Assembly (NCBI RefSeq): GCF_003201565.1
Contig: NZ_QJJP01000004.1
Location: 121,605-185,604 of the forward strand
Length of the DNA stretch: 64,000 nt
Direction: 5' to 3'
Source: Nitrosomonas sp. Nm84
GTDB taxonomy: Bacteria; Pseudomonadota; Gammaproteobacteria; Burkholderiales; Nitrosomonadaceae
Shown here: positions 1-8,985 of the stretch, piece after piece
How positions within the stretch are numbered: position 1 is the first letter of the stretch
How the letters are laid out: each line of letters starts with the position of its first letter
The notes under the pieces: model-generated
Database searches by the model: none
Seen by the model: the letters and a program-made list of their open reading frames with translations, nothing else
What the model was told of the DNA's origin: nothing
Position numbers and translations under genes: made by a program

Positions 1-2461
1 TCTTTACATAAAATACCGCTTCCTGCATTTGCTTAGCGGATTGTTGCAGGCTTTGTCGTTGATTGGCGAGTGAGTGATTAGCAGCTTCCCATGAGAGCTG
101 AGCTTGCTGTGTCAGTTGTTTCAGCACATCAATTTGCTCTAAGTTTTTTATTAATTTTGCTTGCGCGGATTGCTGCAGCGAGGTTTCGTTATCCAACGCC
201 TGCTTAATTTCAGCTAACTCGGAATTAATCTGATTGCTGCGATGAATCGTGCGTTCGTTAATTTGTGAAAGCTTGACGATTTCAAGCTGTAGTTCATGTC
301 GGTGCTGCTGTAATTGTTTGTTACGTTCACGCGATTGTTGAATGTCATCACTTAGCTTGGTATTGTGCTGTTTTGCGGTTTCCAGCAAGTCATGTTGATT
401 GTGGAGCTGAGATTCATGCTGATTAATTTCTAGCTGCAGATTTTTTAATTCCTGCTGTCTCGATAACACGCCATGTAATTGGGAGTCAGGCGCATAAAAA
501 GTGAGGCTGGTGCGCGTAATGATATGCCCCTGGCGCGTTACCAATGATTCACCAGCGCTTAACATGGGTTTTCTAGTGAGACCTTCCTGAATATTTTCTA
601 TCACATATACTTGGCATAGCCAATCTTCCAATACACGATGCACTTCGGGTTGGTTGATTGTGACATAGGTAAGTAGTTTTTCGCAGCCGAAGTGGGGTGG
701 TATGGATTGTTGATCATCGGAGGATATCGCGGGTTGAGTTTTCTCAAAAATGGCCCATTTCCCTGATGGTAAGTCGTTTATCCAATTCTGAATGAACGCA
801 AGTTGATCAACTTCGATACTATTGAGTCGTTCGCGTAAAACTGCTTCCAAGGCATTTTCCCATTCGGATTGTATTTGCAGGTGTTGCCATAAGCGAGGTA
901 AGCCATCCAGTTGATGCTTGCTGAGCCAAGTAGTTAGCTGCTGATTGCTTTCCAATTTTTGCTGTAGATTTTGCAATGCATGGAAGCGAGCCGTCGTCTG
1001 TGATAATGCATGTTGCAGTTGTTGAATTTTGCTTGTAATTTGTTGTTTGTACTGAATTGTAGCGGATAATTGATTTTCTATATCCTGATGCTTCAGGTTC
1101 TGTTCCTGCAAAGTACATTCGGTTTGATCCATTGCTGACTGTAATTCAGTTAACCTGGATGTTTCAACGGAGATAAGTTCGTTTTGCTCTTTTAATAAAC
1201 GGGAATAACGCGCCTCAAGCTGCTGGATATTTTTTGTGGCATGAGCGGAGTGACTATCTTCAAGCTGTCTGACTTGTTCGGTCATCAGAAGATCACGCCG
1301 GCATTTGTCTAGCGCTTCCTGGCATCGATGAAAATCGGCTTCCACGATCGGCAGTTGTTGGCTGAGCACATCATTCTTAAGCATACTTTCTGCATGCGAT
1401 GCTGTGGCTTGTGTTTTTTCCTGATGCCAGTTTAATAGACTTGCTTGCGCGGTCTCTTTTAGCTGATTGTTTTTTTGCAGTCGATTTTCAACCTCCTGAA
1501 TTTGCTGTGTTAAGCGTTCGGCATTGTTCTTCAAATGATTGATTTCTTGTTCTACACGACCTATCTCGGCATTGACCGTATAAAGCTGCCCTTGTACTTG
1601 CAGTAATTTGTCACTGATTTCATGTTCTTTTTCACGTGCTGTTTCATATTCTTTTTCAGCTTGATGTTGACTCGAGAGTGCAGCCTCTAATGCCGATTCA
1701 AGCGCCTGAATTTCTTTTTCTGCGTGGGTGCGTTGATTGACTGCGTCGTTTCTCCGTTGCAGCCACAGCAGCGACTGTGCGGTATGCAATTTTTCTTGCA
1801 ACGATTGATATTGCTGTGCAGTGTTTGCTTGAATTTGCAGGTGCTGTAGCTGCGTTTCCAGTTCCTGCGAGATATCCACTAAACGGGTTAGATTTTTGCG
1901 AGTCTCTATCAGATGTGAAAAAGTTTCCTGTCTTCTCTCGCGGTATTGAGAAATGCCTGCAGCTTCTTCCAGGAAACTTCTTAATTCTTGCGGTTTCGCT
2001 TCAATAATCCGTGAGATCATGCCTTGCTCAATAATGGCATAACCTCGACCGCCAACACCCGTTCCCAGAAAAAAATCGGCAATATCGCGTCGCCGTACTT
2101 GCAGGTTATTGATGTAATAACTTGAGATACCATCGCGCTGGAGAACACGTTTAATCGCGATTTCGGAATAACTGGACCATTGCCCGGTGACCTTGCTCAA
2201 ATGATTGTCAAAAACAATTTCGACACTTGCGCGACCGATTGCTTTGCGATGATCTGATCCGGCAAAAATAACATCCTGCATGGAATCACCACGCAAGGCA
2301 GAAGCCTTCGATTCGCCTAGAACCCATCGTACCGCGTCAATAATATTGGATTTTCCGCAGCCATTGGGGCCGACGATACCTACGAGATCTTGAGAAACGG
2401 GAATTAGCGTTGGATCGACAAATGATTTGAAACCGGCAAGTTTAATATGAGCTAAGCGCAA
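1..2461 (-). CDS. smc: Chromosome segregation ATPase SMC (partial, C-terminus off the left edge)
   Basis: The reverse strand is open from a TTG codon at 2461 to the window edge, giving about 820 of the usual ~1,170-1,190 residues. The N-terminus reads LRLAHIKLAGFKSFVDPT, followed by a Walker A motif GPNGCGKSN near residues 32-40 and the SMC-typical GTGVGGRGYAIIEQGMI segment near residue 135. A long Gln/Glu-rich coiled coil and a hinge-like globular part around residues 520-640 follow. Known role: SMC with ScpA and ScpB compacts and segregates the chromosome. No in-frame ATG lies between the upstream stop (TAA at 2486-2488) and 2461, so TTG is the likely start; no clear Shine-Dalgarno is visible. 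The gene is divergent from queF. The family call is secure; only the C-terminal head is unseen. Confidence 0.95.
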   Translation of the reverse strand, partial: MRLAHIKLAGFKSFVDPTLIPVSQDLVGIVGPNGCGKSNIIDAVRWVLGESKASALRGDSMQDVIFAGSDHRKAIGRASVEIVFDNHLSKVTGQWSSYSEIAIKRVLQRDGISSYYINNLQVRRRDIADFFLGTGVGGRGYAIIEQGMISRIIEAKPQELRSFLEEAAGISQYRERRQETFSHLIETRKNLTRLVDISQELETQLQHLQIQANTAQQYQSLQEKLHTAQSLLWLQRRNDAVNQRTHAEKEIQALESALEAALSSQHQAEKEYETAREKEHEISDKLLQVQGQLYTVNAEIGRVEQEINHLKNNAERLTQQIQEVENRLQKNNQLKETAQASLLNWHQEKTQATASHAESMLKNDVLSQQLPIVEADFHRCQEALDKCRRDLLMTEQVRQLEDSHSAHATKNIQQLEARYSRLLKEQNELISVETSRLTELQSAMDQTECTLQEQNLKHQDIENQLSATIQYKQQITSKIQQLQHALSQTTARFHALQNLQQKLESNQQLTTWLSKHQLDGLPRLWQHLQIQSEWENALEAVLRERLNSIEVDQLAFIQNWINDLPSGKWAIFEKTQPAISSDDQQSIPPHFGCEKLLTYVTINQPEVHRVLEDWLCQVYVIENIQEGLTRKPMLSAGESLVTRQGHIITRTSLTFYAPDSQLHGVLSRQQELKNLQLEINQHESQLHNQHDLLETAKQHNTKLSDDIQQSRERNKQLQQHRHELQLEIVKLSQINERTIHRSNQINSELAEIKQALDNETSLQQSAQAKLIKNLEQIDVLKQLTQQAQLSWEAANHSLANQRQSLQQSAKQMQEAVFYVK

Positions 2462-2568
2462 TTTTTTGTTTATGAGATAAGACAGTTATAATAGGCGGTG
2501 TGTATGAGAGAACGATCAAACGATTATTGATTATTGTAACGGAATTAATTTAAACATGAGTGTGAAGA

Positions 2569-2988
2569 ATGACCAGTAAGCCTGAGAAAACGCTTGAAAC
2601 ATTTCCAAATCCCTATGCCGACAGAGATTATCATATTCATATGGAAATCCCTGAGTTTACCTGTTTGTGCCCGAAGACAGGGCAGCCTGATTTTGCAACC
2701 TTGGTTCTTGATTATATTCCAGAGAAAAAATGTATTGAGCTCAAAAGCCTGAAACTTTATATCTGGTCATACCGGAATGAAGGGGTATTTCATGAAGCGG
2801 TTACCAACAAAATTCTCGATGATCTCGTTGCTATTTTAAAACCAAGATATCTTCGCTTAATTGCGCGTTTTTATGTACGTGGTGGAATTTTTACCAACGT
2901 TACAGTGGATTACCAAAAGAAAAATTGGCAACCGAAACAAACAGTTGTGCTGCAGGAGTTTAGTAGTCAATCGAATATTCGAAAATAA
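2569..2988 (+). CDS. queF: NADPH-dependent 7-cyano-7-deazaguanine reductase QueF (short, unimodular type)
   Basis: QueF reduces preQ0 to preQ1 with NADPH, a late cytosolic step in queuosine tRNA modification. The 139-residue product matches the short type I form. It carries [13 protein letters not shown] (residues 30-42), in which C34 corresponds to the Cys that forms the thioimide adduct and D41 to the catalytic Asp, then ELKSLKLY (57-64), the nitrile-reductase signature, and FHEA near residue 74. It stands alone, divergent from smc across a 107-bp gap that must carry both promoters. The ATG is preceded by a weak GTGAAG. An overlapping ATG at 2556 in another frame stops after seven codons. 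Confidence 0.95.
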   Translation: MTSKPEKTLETFPNPYADRDYHIHMEIPEFTCLCPKTGQPDFATLVLDYIPEKKCIELKSLKLYIWSYRNEGVFHEAVTNKILDDLVAILKPRYLRLIARFYVRGGIFTNVTVDYQKKNWQPKQTVVLQEFSSQSNIRK

Positions 2989-3050
2989 TTATTGATAATT
3001 TACTTTAAGTAAAAATTTTAATATATTGTTTTTAATCTATATTATTAAAC

Positions 3051-3080
3051 TTGACATTTCTTGCCACATAAAAAAATAGT
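3051..3080 (+). promoter_or_regulatory. Candidate sigma-70 promoter of mltD
   Basis: A perfect -35 TTGACA (3051-3056) is followed after 18 bp by AATAGT (3075-3080), four of six -10 positions. It sits in a very AT-rich 154-bp gap ahead of mltD. The -10 is weak, so the exact promoter is uncertain. Confidence 0.35.
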
Positions 3081-3142
3081 TTGCAAAAGTCAAAAATTTA
3101 TATATGCTGTCAACCAGTGTAAAGACAAATTAATCTATGTAA

Positions 3143-4432
3143 ATGATTTTTAAAAGAAATGATCAATTCGCCTTACTAGTGTCGTTACTTTTCTGGACTT
3201 GCTCACTGATACCAGTTGATGCAGTTGCTGACAGATTAGTGCAGAACGAATATCAATATCAGACCGATTTGTGGGATCGCATACGCAGCGGATTTGCATT
3301 AAAACTCCCACCTGATAGTAAAGCAATACGTAAAATAGAGACTCCGTATACTCGACAGCCGAACACACTCAATCGCATTATTGAGCGTAGCGAACGCTAC
3401 TTGTATCATATTGTAGAGGAGCTTGATCGCCGTGGTATGCCAATGGAGATTGCATTAATTCCGGTGATTGAGAGTTCTTATGATCCCCTGATCAAATCAA
3501 ACAGTCACTCTGCAGGACTTTGGCAAATTATCCCGGAAACAGGCAAGAGTCTAGGTTTGGAACAAAATGTGTGGCATGACGATCGGCGTGATGTTATTGC
3601 GTCAACAGAGGCGGCGCTTGATTATTTACAATACCTTCATAAAAGATTTGATAACTGGAAGCTGGCGATAGCGGCATACAATATCGGTGAAGGTGCTGTA
3701 AGCAAAGCATTATCCAGGAGCGTTCATAAAGGTAGATCAAGTAGTTTTTACGATTTGAATCTTCCAGTTGAAGCTAAGCATTATGTATATAAGCTATTAG
3801 CAGTTAAGGATATTGTTGCTAATTCAAAGAAATACGGCGTGCGACTTCGACAGGTACCTAATCGACCGTATTTTGATACAATCAAAGTACATGAGCATAT
3901 CGATATCTCCCTCGTTACCCGTCTTGCCAATATCTCCGAAGTTGAATTCACCGCACTAAATCCCGCTTATAATCGTTATGTCATTAAAGTACTCAATGCA
4001 CCTCGTACTTTATTGTTACCTAAGGATAAAAAAGAAATTTTCTTAACAAATCTGGAAACATTTCAAGATCCGAGAATTTCGTGGCAGATTTACCGTGTCA
4101 AGAAAGGTGAAAATATCAATGAAATTGCTGGGCGATACCGTACAACTGTCAAACAATTACAAGCAATCAATGGTATAGCGCGGAACAAAAATCTTACACT
4201 CGGGCAGAAGATTTTGGTGCCTCAAGCGGTAGCGGAAAATCTTGTAGATGCTACTGCACAAAAGAAACAGTTGTTGCAAAATTATCTAGCAAGCGTTCAC
4301 GTAGTTAAAAAGGGCGATACTTTGTATGAAATCGCAAAGCGATATGGCACGACAGTGAATCAGATTAAGTTGTGGAACAATAGTGATGAGAATTTGTCGA
4401 TAGGCCAGAAGCTCGTTTTATCAAGAAGTTAA
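3143..4432 (+). CDS. mltD: Membrane-bound lytic murein transglycosylase D
   Basis: MltD cleaves the MurNAc-GlcNAc bond of peptidoglycan in the periplasm, releasing anhydromuropeptides. The 429-residue protein starts with a hydrophobic export signal (about residues 8-28). An SLT domain contains PVIESSYDP with the catalytic Glu at E110, SAGLWQIIPETG (123-134) and AIAAYNIGEGAV (175-186). Two LysM peptidoglycan-binding repeats end the protein (about 317-360 and 386-427). No Shine-Dalgarno is visible before the ATG; a start-stop pair ATG TAA lies just upstream, which is unusual. The gene ends 6 bp from the stop of the convergent aminopeptidase gene, with no room for a separate terminator. Confidence 0.93.
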   Translation: MIFKRNDQFALLVSLLFWTCSLIPVDAVADRLVQNEYQYQTDLWDRIRSGFALKLPPDSKAIRKIETPYTRQPNTLNRIIERSERYLYHIVEELDRRGMPMEIALIPVIESSYDPLIKSNSHSAGLWQIIPETGKSLGLEQNVWHDDRRDVIASTEAALDYLQYLHKRFDNWKLAIAAYNIGEGAVSKALSRSVHKGRSSSFYDLNLPVEAKHYVYKLLAVKDIVANSKKYGVRLRQVPNRPYFDTIKVHEHIDISLVTRLANISEVEFTALNPAYNRYVIKVLNAPRTLLLPKDKKEIFLTNLETFQDPRISWQIYRVKKGENINEIAGRYRTTVKQLQAINGIARNKNLTLGQKILVPQAVAENLVDATAQKKQLLQNYLASVHVVKKGDTLYEIAKRYGTTVNQIKLWNNSDENLSIGQKLVLSRS

Positions 4433-4438
4433 ATTGGA

Positions 4439-5896
4439 TCAAATGTTTTTCAAAAATTCAATACCCCAATTGACGCCAAATCCAGTAATTTCACTATCAA
4501 CAGCGCCTAGTCCGTCTTTATGACTGCTGGCTGATAAATCCATATGTAACCACGGTATATCGTTAACGAATCGACGTAGAAAACATGCGGCGAGAATATG
4601 ATCGAATTCTCCGCCAAGTTCGCATTGTTTAATATCTGCAATAGTACTTTCAAGGCTTTCTTCATAATCCATATCCATCGGAAAAGCGCAGACACGTTCT
4701 CCACTCTTGTTGCCTGCTGCGACGGCTTTCTGAACTAAATCGTCGCGATTGCTGAAGAATCCGCTATAACGTGATCCTAAAGCAGTTTTCATGCTGCCCG
4801 TCAGTGTGGCGAAATCAATGATCAGATCGGGTTCCAGTTTAATCGCCAATGTTAAGGTATCTGCTAGAACCATGCGCCCTTCGGCATCGGTGTGAACAAT
4901 CTCAATCGATAGTCCATTAAGCGCTGAAATAATATCGTTCTGCTTGTAAGCACGTGGGCTGATATGGTTTTGTGCTATTGCAAGCCAGCAATCAATTTTG
5001 ACTGGAATTTCAGCCCGCGTTGCCGCAAGCAGAATACCCAGAGCGACAGCAGAGCCGTTCATGTCTTCATGCATTCCCTGCATATACCGGGCCGGTTTTA
5101 AATTATGACCACCGGTATCAAAACAAATGCCTTTGCCGACAATAGCGATGCTTTTGTGTGGTGAATTCTGCTTGCAATTGTGCTGCAGATGCACAATGGC
5201 GGCATCTTCCGAGTCGCTGCCTTGTGCGACAGCAATAAAAGCGCCTGCACCGATTTCTTTGAGCTTGTTGAAATCGAATTCCTGGTATTTCCAGCCTTCA
5301 TTTTCTGCCAGTTTCTTAATTTGCTGACGATAAGTTTTAGGGGTTAATTCATTAGCGGGTAATACCGTTAAGCCGCGAGCTAATAAATTGCCTTCCGCTA
5401 GTGCGCGCTGCAGTGTGAAGTTTTCAGCATCCTTGTAGCCATAGAGAAAAATCTTTGTTAAGGATTTTTTGATGGGCTTGTTTTTTCGTACAGGTAGTGC
5501 GGCGCCATTGACCCACATAGTATAAACAGCCAGTTCTGAAAAAACTTTCTTTTGGTGAGGGGTTCCATACACCGCGATATGGATTTCTGACGGATTCTCT
5601 GCAAGTAGTAATCTGATTGCTTTACGCACACAAGTTTGTTGCTCGAACACGGATTCACTCGTATCAATCATAACCCAGGCGCATAACTCACCATTTGCAA
5701 GATTTGCACAGACCGGAGTGCGATGAAGATCGGTCAATTGCATTTCGCGACGTAACAGCAATTTTTCTAGTGAATCTTCGCCAGTGACGCTGTATTTCTT
5801 GGGCAGCTTTTCTGATTTAGGGAGTATTACAAGAATATGCGGTGTTTTAATGGATTGATCAATAGGTGATGTATTCTGGAAGAGTGATGCCAGCAT
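4439..5896 (-). CDS. Leucyl aminopeptidase family protein (peptidase M17)
   Basis: A two-metal cytosolic aminopeptidase of the PepA family. Numbered from a TTG at 5914, VGKGICFDTGG lies near residue 259, supplying the metal-binding Lys and Asp. NLKP follows with the catalytic Lys, HEDMNGSA supplies the next Asp ligand, and HTDAEGRM near residue 342 supplies Asp and Glu ligands and the catalytic Arg. All catalytic positions are kept. However, GGHNLKP and MNGSA depart from the usual GG.S.KP and MGGAA, so this is a divergent M17 rather than a plain PepA; no symbol is given. The frame is open from 5914, but AGGAAAG sits 7 bp before the ATG at 5896, which I prefer (485 residues). Substrate is not deducible. 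Confidence 0.88.
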   Translation of the reverse strand: MLASLFQNTSPIDQSIKTPHILVILPKSEKLPKKYSVTGEDSLEKLLLRREMQLTDLHRTPVCANLANGELCAWVMIDTSESVFEQQTCVRKAIRLLLAENPSEIHIAVYGTPHQKKVFSELAVYTMWVNGAALPVRKNKPIKKSLTKIFLYGYKDAENFTLQRALAEGNLLARGLTVLPANELTPKTYRQQIKKLAENEGWKYQEFDFNKLKEIGAGAFIAVAQGSDSEDAAIVHLQHNCKQNSPHKSIAIVGKGICFDTGGHNLKPARYMQGMHEDMNGSAVALGILLAATRAEIPVKIDCWLAIAQNHISPRAYKQNDIISALNGLSIEIVHTDAEGRMVLADTLTLAIKLEPDLIIDFATLTGSMKTALGSRYSGFFSNRDDLVQKAVAAGNKSGERVCAFPMDMDYEESLESTIADIKQCELGGEFDHILAACFLRRFVNDIPWLHMDLSASSHKDGLGAVDSEITGFGVNWGIEFLKNI

Positions 5897-6065
5897 TGAA
5901 ATCTTTCCTGTCAAATATTATTTTTTGAGTGACAATATCGGGAGTCATCGCGTAAAGAGTGGCCGCTATTAACTGTTAAATTGCTATTATTATATACGTT
6001 CTGTGGGCGGGATAGCTTGCAACAAATAGATTTATTCTGGTTCTAATAAGGAGTGTCAAATAGCA

Positions 6066-6860
6066 ATGCGCCAATATCTCGAGCTAATGCAGCATGTTAT
6101 TGATCATGGATGTCAGAAATCGGATCGTACCGGTACCGGTACGCGATCAATCTTTGGTTATCAAATGCGCTTTAATCTGGCTGATGGTTTTCCATTGGTA
6201 ACGACAAAAAAGTGCCATTTAAAATCTATTATTCATGAATTATTGTGGTTTCTGCAAGGCGATACGAATGTTGCATATCTTCACAAAAACGGTGTGTCGA
6301 TATGGGATGAGTGGGCTGATGCAGAGGGAAATCTGGGGCCCATATATGGCTATCAGTGGCGATCATGGGCAACAGCGGATGGTCACCACATTGATCAGCT
6401 CATGCAAGTGATCGAACAAATAAAAAACACACCGGATTCGCGGCGCATGCTGATTTCTTCATGGAATGTAGGTGATTTGCATAAAATGCGCTTGGCGCCA
6501 TGTCATGCACTCTTTCAATTTTATGTGGTGGATAATCGGCTCTCGTGCCAGCTTTATCAGCGCAGCGCTGATATTTTTCTGGGCGTGCCCTTTAATATTG
6601 CATCGTATGCATTGCTAACCCTGATGATTGCACAAGTATGCAAGCTGGAACCTGGGGATTTTGTACATACCTTGGGTGATGCGCATCTTTATTTGAACCA
6701 CCTTGAACAAGCTCGTGAGCAGTTATCGCGTGAACCGAAGCCGTTACCGACCATGACATTGAATCCGAATATACGAGAGATACTGGATTTTAAATATGAA
6801 GATTTTATTTTGGAAAATTATCATCCGCATCCAGCTATCAAAGCGTCGGTGGCCATATGA
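6066..6860 (+). CDS. thyA: Thymidylate synthase
   Basis: ThyA methylates dUMP to dTMP using methylene-tetrahydrofolate, leaving dihydrofolate. The 264-residue length equals that of the E. coli enzyme. The nucleophile is C146 in [12 protein letters not shown], and [21 protein letters not shown] is the dUMP-binding segment. AAGGAG lies about 10 bp before the ATG. The stop overlaps the folA start by 4 bp (ATGA), so the two are translationally coupled; FolA regenerates the folate that ThyA oxidises. Confidence 0.97.
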   Translation: MRQYLELMQHVIDHGCQKSDRTGTGTRSIFGYQMRFNLADGFPLVTTKKCHLKSIIHELLWFLQGDTNVAYLHKNGVSIWDEWADAEGNLGPIYGYQWRSWATADGHHIDQLMQVIEQIKNTPDSRRMLISSWNVGDLHKMRLAPCHALFQFYVVDNRLSCQLYQRSADIFLGVPFNIASYALLTLMIAQVCKLEPGDFVHTLGDAHLYLNHLEQAREQLSREPKPLPTMTLNPNIREILDFKYEDFILENYHPHPAIKASVAI

Positions 6861-7366
6861 CATTACCACGTTTATCTATTCTGGTGGCGATGGCCAGGAA
6901 TCGAGTGATTGGTCAGCACAATAAATTGCCTTGGCATTTGCCTGCTGATTTAAAGCATTTTAAATTACTAACAATGGGACATATTATTGTCATGGGTCGT
7001 AAAACCTATGAATCCATTGGCAAACCTCTGCCCGGGAGAACTAACATCATCATCACGCAACAGAAAAATTTTGAAGTACCTGGCGCGACGGTCGTCAATT
7101 CCATTGGGGATGCTTTGCTGGCATGTGAACAAGCCAATGTAACTAGTGGTGAATGCTTCATCATTGGAGGAGAAAAACTGTACCGGCAAACAATTGAAAT
7201 TTGCCAACGTATGTATGTCACGGAAATTCAGAAAGATTTTGAGGGAGATACTATCTTTCCGGAATACGATCCAAATGAATGGGAAGAAACGCAACGGGAG
7301 AAATATTTTTCTGATAGCGATAACACGATGGAATACCATTTTGTCATACTGGATCGTAAAGGATAG
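6857..7366 (+). CDS. folA: Dihydrofolate reductase
   Basis: FolA reduces dihydrofolate to tetrahydrofolate with NADPH, completing the thymidylate cycle with ThyA. The 169-residue protein carries the canonical N-terminus [29 protein letters not shown], with the substrate-binding acidic residue in LPADL (given here only as a motif region of about residues 7-35), then [18 protein letters not shown] (about 51-68) and the nucleotide loop FIIGGEKLY. It overlaps thyA by 4 bp and is followed by a strong hairpin at 7412-7447 that probably ends the operon. Confidence 0.96.
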   Translation: MTLPRLSILVAMARNRVIGQHNKLPWHLPADLKHFKLLTMGHIIVMGRKTYESIGKPLPGRTNIIITQQKNFEVPGATVVNSIGDALLACEQANVTSGECFIIGGEKLYRQTIEICQRMYVTEIQKDFEGDTIFPEYDPNEWEETQREKYFSDSDNTMEYHFVILDRKG

Positions 7367-7411
7367 TGATCGTATTAAGTGGGCTGGATTGTCATGCTGT
7401 TATAAAGAAAA

Positions 7412-7447
7412 AATGGTGAAGCGCATGTTTCATGCGACTTCACCATT
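7412..7447. terminator. Bidirectional intrinsic terminator between folA and ornithine decarboxylase
   Basis: Arms AATGGTGAAGCGCATG (7412-7427) and CATGCGACTTCACCATT (7431-7447) pair over 16 bp with one bulged A and a TTT loop. Reading the minus strand, the hairpin is followed by TTTTTTCTTT, a good U-tract for the decarboxylase transcript. On the plus strand a shorter TTTTG follows for folA. Confidence 0.75.
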
Positions 7448-7490
7448 TTGTTGTAAGATGAAAAATTAAGTGTATAAGTATAACGAGTGC

Positions 7491-8666
7491 TTATATCACT
7501 TGAACATCCGGTAGCGGGAATCCGTTGAAGTTGCTGGCATAAGCCGTGGTGTATGCGCCCGCATTAGGAATATAAATAAAATCACCTTCCTGCAAGTCAT
7601 TGGGAAGCATCAAATCATGAGTCAGAATATCCACTGAATCGCATGTGGGGCCAGCAATTGACCAAGGAATATCGTTGCCTTTGCGATCAGTAAGGATTTC
7701 ATAGCGCAAGCCTTCTGTAATTTCTATAACTCCGCCAAACATGCCTGCATCCCAATACATCCACCGTTTACCATTGCGAGTTGCAGTGCCGACTACACGA
7801 CAGACAAAATAAGCTGAATCGGATACCAAATAACGACCAGGTTCTGCCATTATATGGATGTTATCAGGTAAATCAGCGATAGCATCATTGATGATTTCAG
7901 CGATGATTTCAATGGAAGGAATAGGTTTGACGTGACGCACCGGATAGCCGCCACCAATATTCAGTAATCTGGGATTCAACCCTGCGACTTGCATATCGGC
8001 AAAAACCTTTTTTGCGCGCTCAATGCCAACTCGCCAATTTTGAGGGTTACGGCATTGCGAACCTACATGAAATGTGACGCCGGCTAAATCAGCTTTGAGT
8101 TGAACGGCTTCATGGATGATTTCATTAATGTCTGCGAGATGTGTTCCAAATTTGCCGGCTAGCGGCCAATCACTGCCAATATTCGGCGTATCAATACGCA
8201 AATACATTTTTGCATCAGGCTTGACGCTCACGATTTTGCGTAGTTCTTCTACACTATCAATCACATACCATTCGACACCTTTAGCCGCAGCGTATTCGAG
8301 GTAAGCACGAGATTTCATTGGGTTGCTATAAAACACTTCAGCCGCAGGTACGCCCAGCGTTAGTAGCAAGTCAAGTTCAGCAATGGAAGCGATTTCAAAA
8401 CCAACGCCTTCTTCAATCAGCGCTTTTAACACACGATGATCAGGGTTAGCCTTGACAGCATAATGCGGATGAACGCGCGGCATTGCCATTTTAAATCGTC
8501 GGGCTTTGTGTCGGACAATATTACTGTCAACCAGTAAAAATGGGCGTTGATAGCCTTTTTTTAGTGCATTCTGAACGTGTTTAAAATTCAGACTACTTTC
8601 TGGGTGGGTATCAAATAAGACTTCAGATGGATCAGATTTTTGAAGTGTGGACGAGAATGCAGACAT
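7491..8666 (-). CDS. PLP-dependent ornithine decarboxylase-type enzyme (fold type III)
   Basis: The predicted reaction is decarboxylation of ornithine (or lysine) to putrescine (or cadaverine), feeding polyamine synthesis in the cytosol. The 391-residue protein has the alanine-racemase-like barrel of group IV decarboxylases. The PLP Lys is K72 in HYAVKANPD; FHVGSQC (about 199-205), NIGGGYP (236-242) and MAEPGRYL (273-280) bind the phosphate and pyridine. GPTCDSVD places the catalytic Cys at C342, diagnostic of ODC and DAP/Lys decarboxylases. The short length favours ODC over LysA. The start has AAGGAG 8 bp upstream. It is preceded by a 21-codon ORF and a clear promoter, listed separately. Ornithine versus lysine preference cannot be read from sequence alone. 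Confidence 0.88.
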   Translation of the reverse strand: MSAFSSTLQKSDPSEVLFDTHPESSLNFKHVQNALKKGYQRPFLLVDSNIVRHKARRFKMAMPRVHPHYAVKANPDHRVLKALIEEGVGFEIASIAELDLLLTLGVPAAEVFYSNPMKSRAYLEYAAAKGVEWYVIDSVEELRKIVSVKPDAKMYLRIDTPNIGSDWPLAGKFGTHLADINEIIHEAVQLKADLAGVTFHVGSQCRNPQNWRVGIERAKKVFADMQVAGLNPRLLNIGGGYPVRHVKPIPSIEIIAEIINDAIADLPDNIHIMAEPGRYLVSDSAYFVCRVVGTATRNGKRWMYWDAGMFGGVIEITEGLRYEILTDRKGNDIPWSIAGPTCDSVDILTHDLMLPNDLQEGDFIYIPNAGAYTTAYASNFNGFPLPDVQVI

Positions 8667-8686
8667 GAGTGCGCTCCTTAAAATCG

Positions 8687-8752
8687 CTACGTTTCAGGGA
8701 TATGAACATTGACTAAATCAACCGGAGCAAAAAAGTTCTTGGTGCTTCTCAT
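8687..8752 (-). CDS. Candidate 21-residue leader peptide upstream of ornithine decarboxylase
   Basis: A short ORF of 21 codons plus TAG lies between the decarboxylase promoter and its start. It begins MRSTKNFFAPVDLV and ends NVHIPET. Its Shine-Dalgarno AAGGAGGT, 5 bp before the ATG, is stronger than that of the enzyme gene. The stop is 20 bp before the decarboxylase ATG, so the two are positioned for translational coupling or attenuation. By inference it may act like the ornithine-sensing SpeFL leader known upstream of E. coli speF, but the sequence is not similar to it. Confidence 0.6.
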   Translation of the reverse strand: MRSTKNFFAPVDLVNVHIPET

Positions 8753-8798
8753 GATGACCTCCTTATCGGCTAAATATATTGAGTGTTAATTTGCACGC

Positions 8799-8826
8799 AT
8801 TATAGTCTGCATTCAGAGCAAAGCAA
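8799..8826 (-). promoter_or_regulatory. Sigma-70 promoter of the leader peptide-ornithine decarboxylase transcript
   Basis: Read on the minus strand, TTGCTT (8826-8821) and a perfect TATAAT (8804-8799) are 16 bp apart. The predicted transcription start near 8792 gives a leader of about 40 nt before the small ORF. The rest of the 320-bp gap up to 8985 is AT-rich with nothing else recognisable. Confidence 0.65.
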
Positions 8827-8985
8827 GTGTTTTTTTGCATAAAAATTATTTTTTTATATAATTTGTTTATATGCGCAAAAACAATGTGTTGTGTAACTAT
8901 CGCTAGGGTGTATTTGACGGTCTTTTTGCAGAAAAGTTTATATGATTTTTGTCACCTTCAGCGTAATGAGTCTATATGAAGCCTG

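Noticed and set aside
819..2007. Open frames overlapping smc on other frames or the plus strand
   Set aside because: They lie inside the strongly supported smc coding region and have no family signature.
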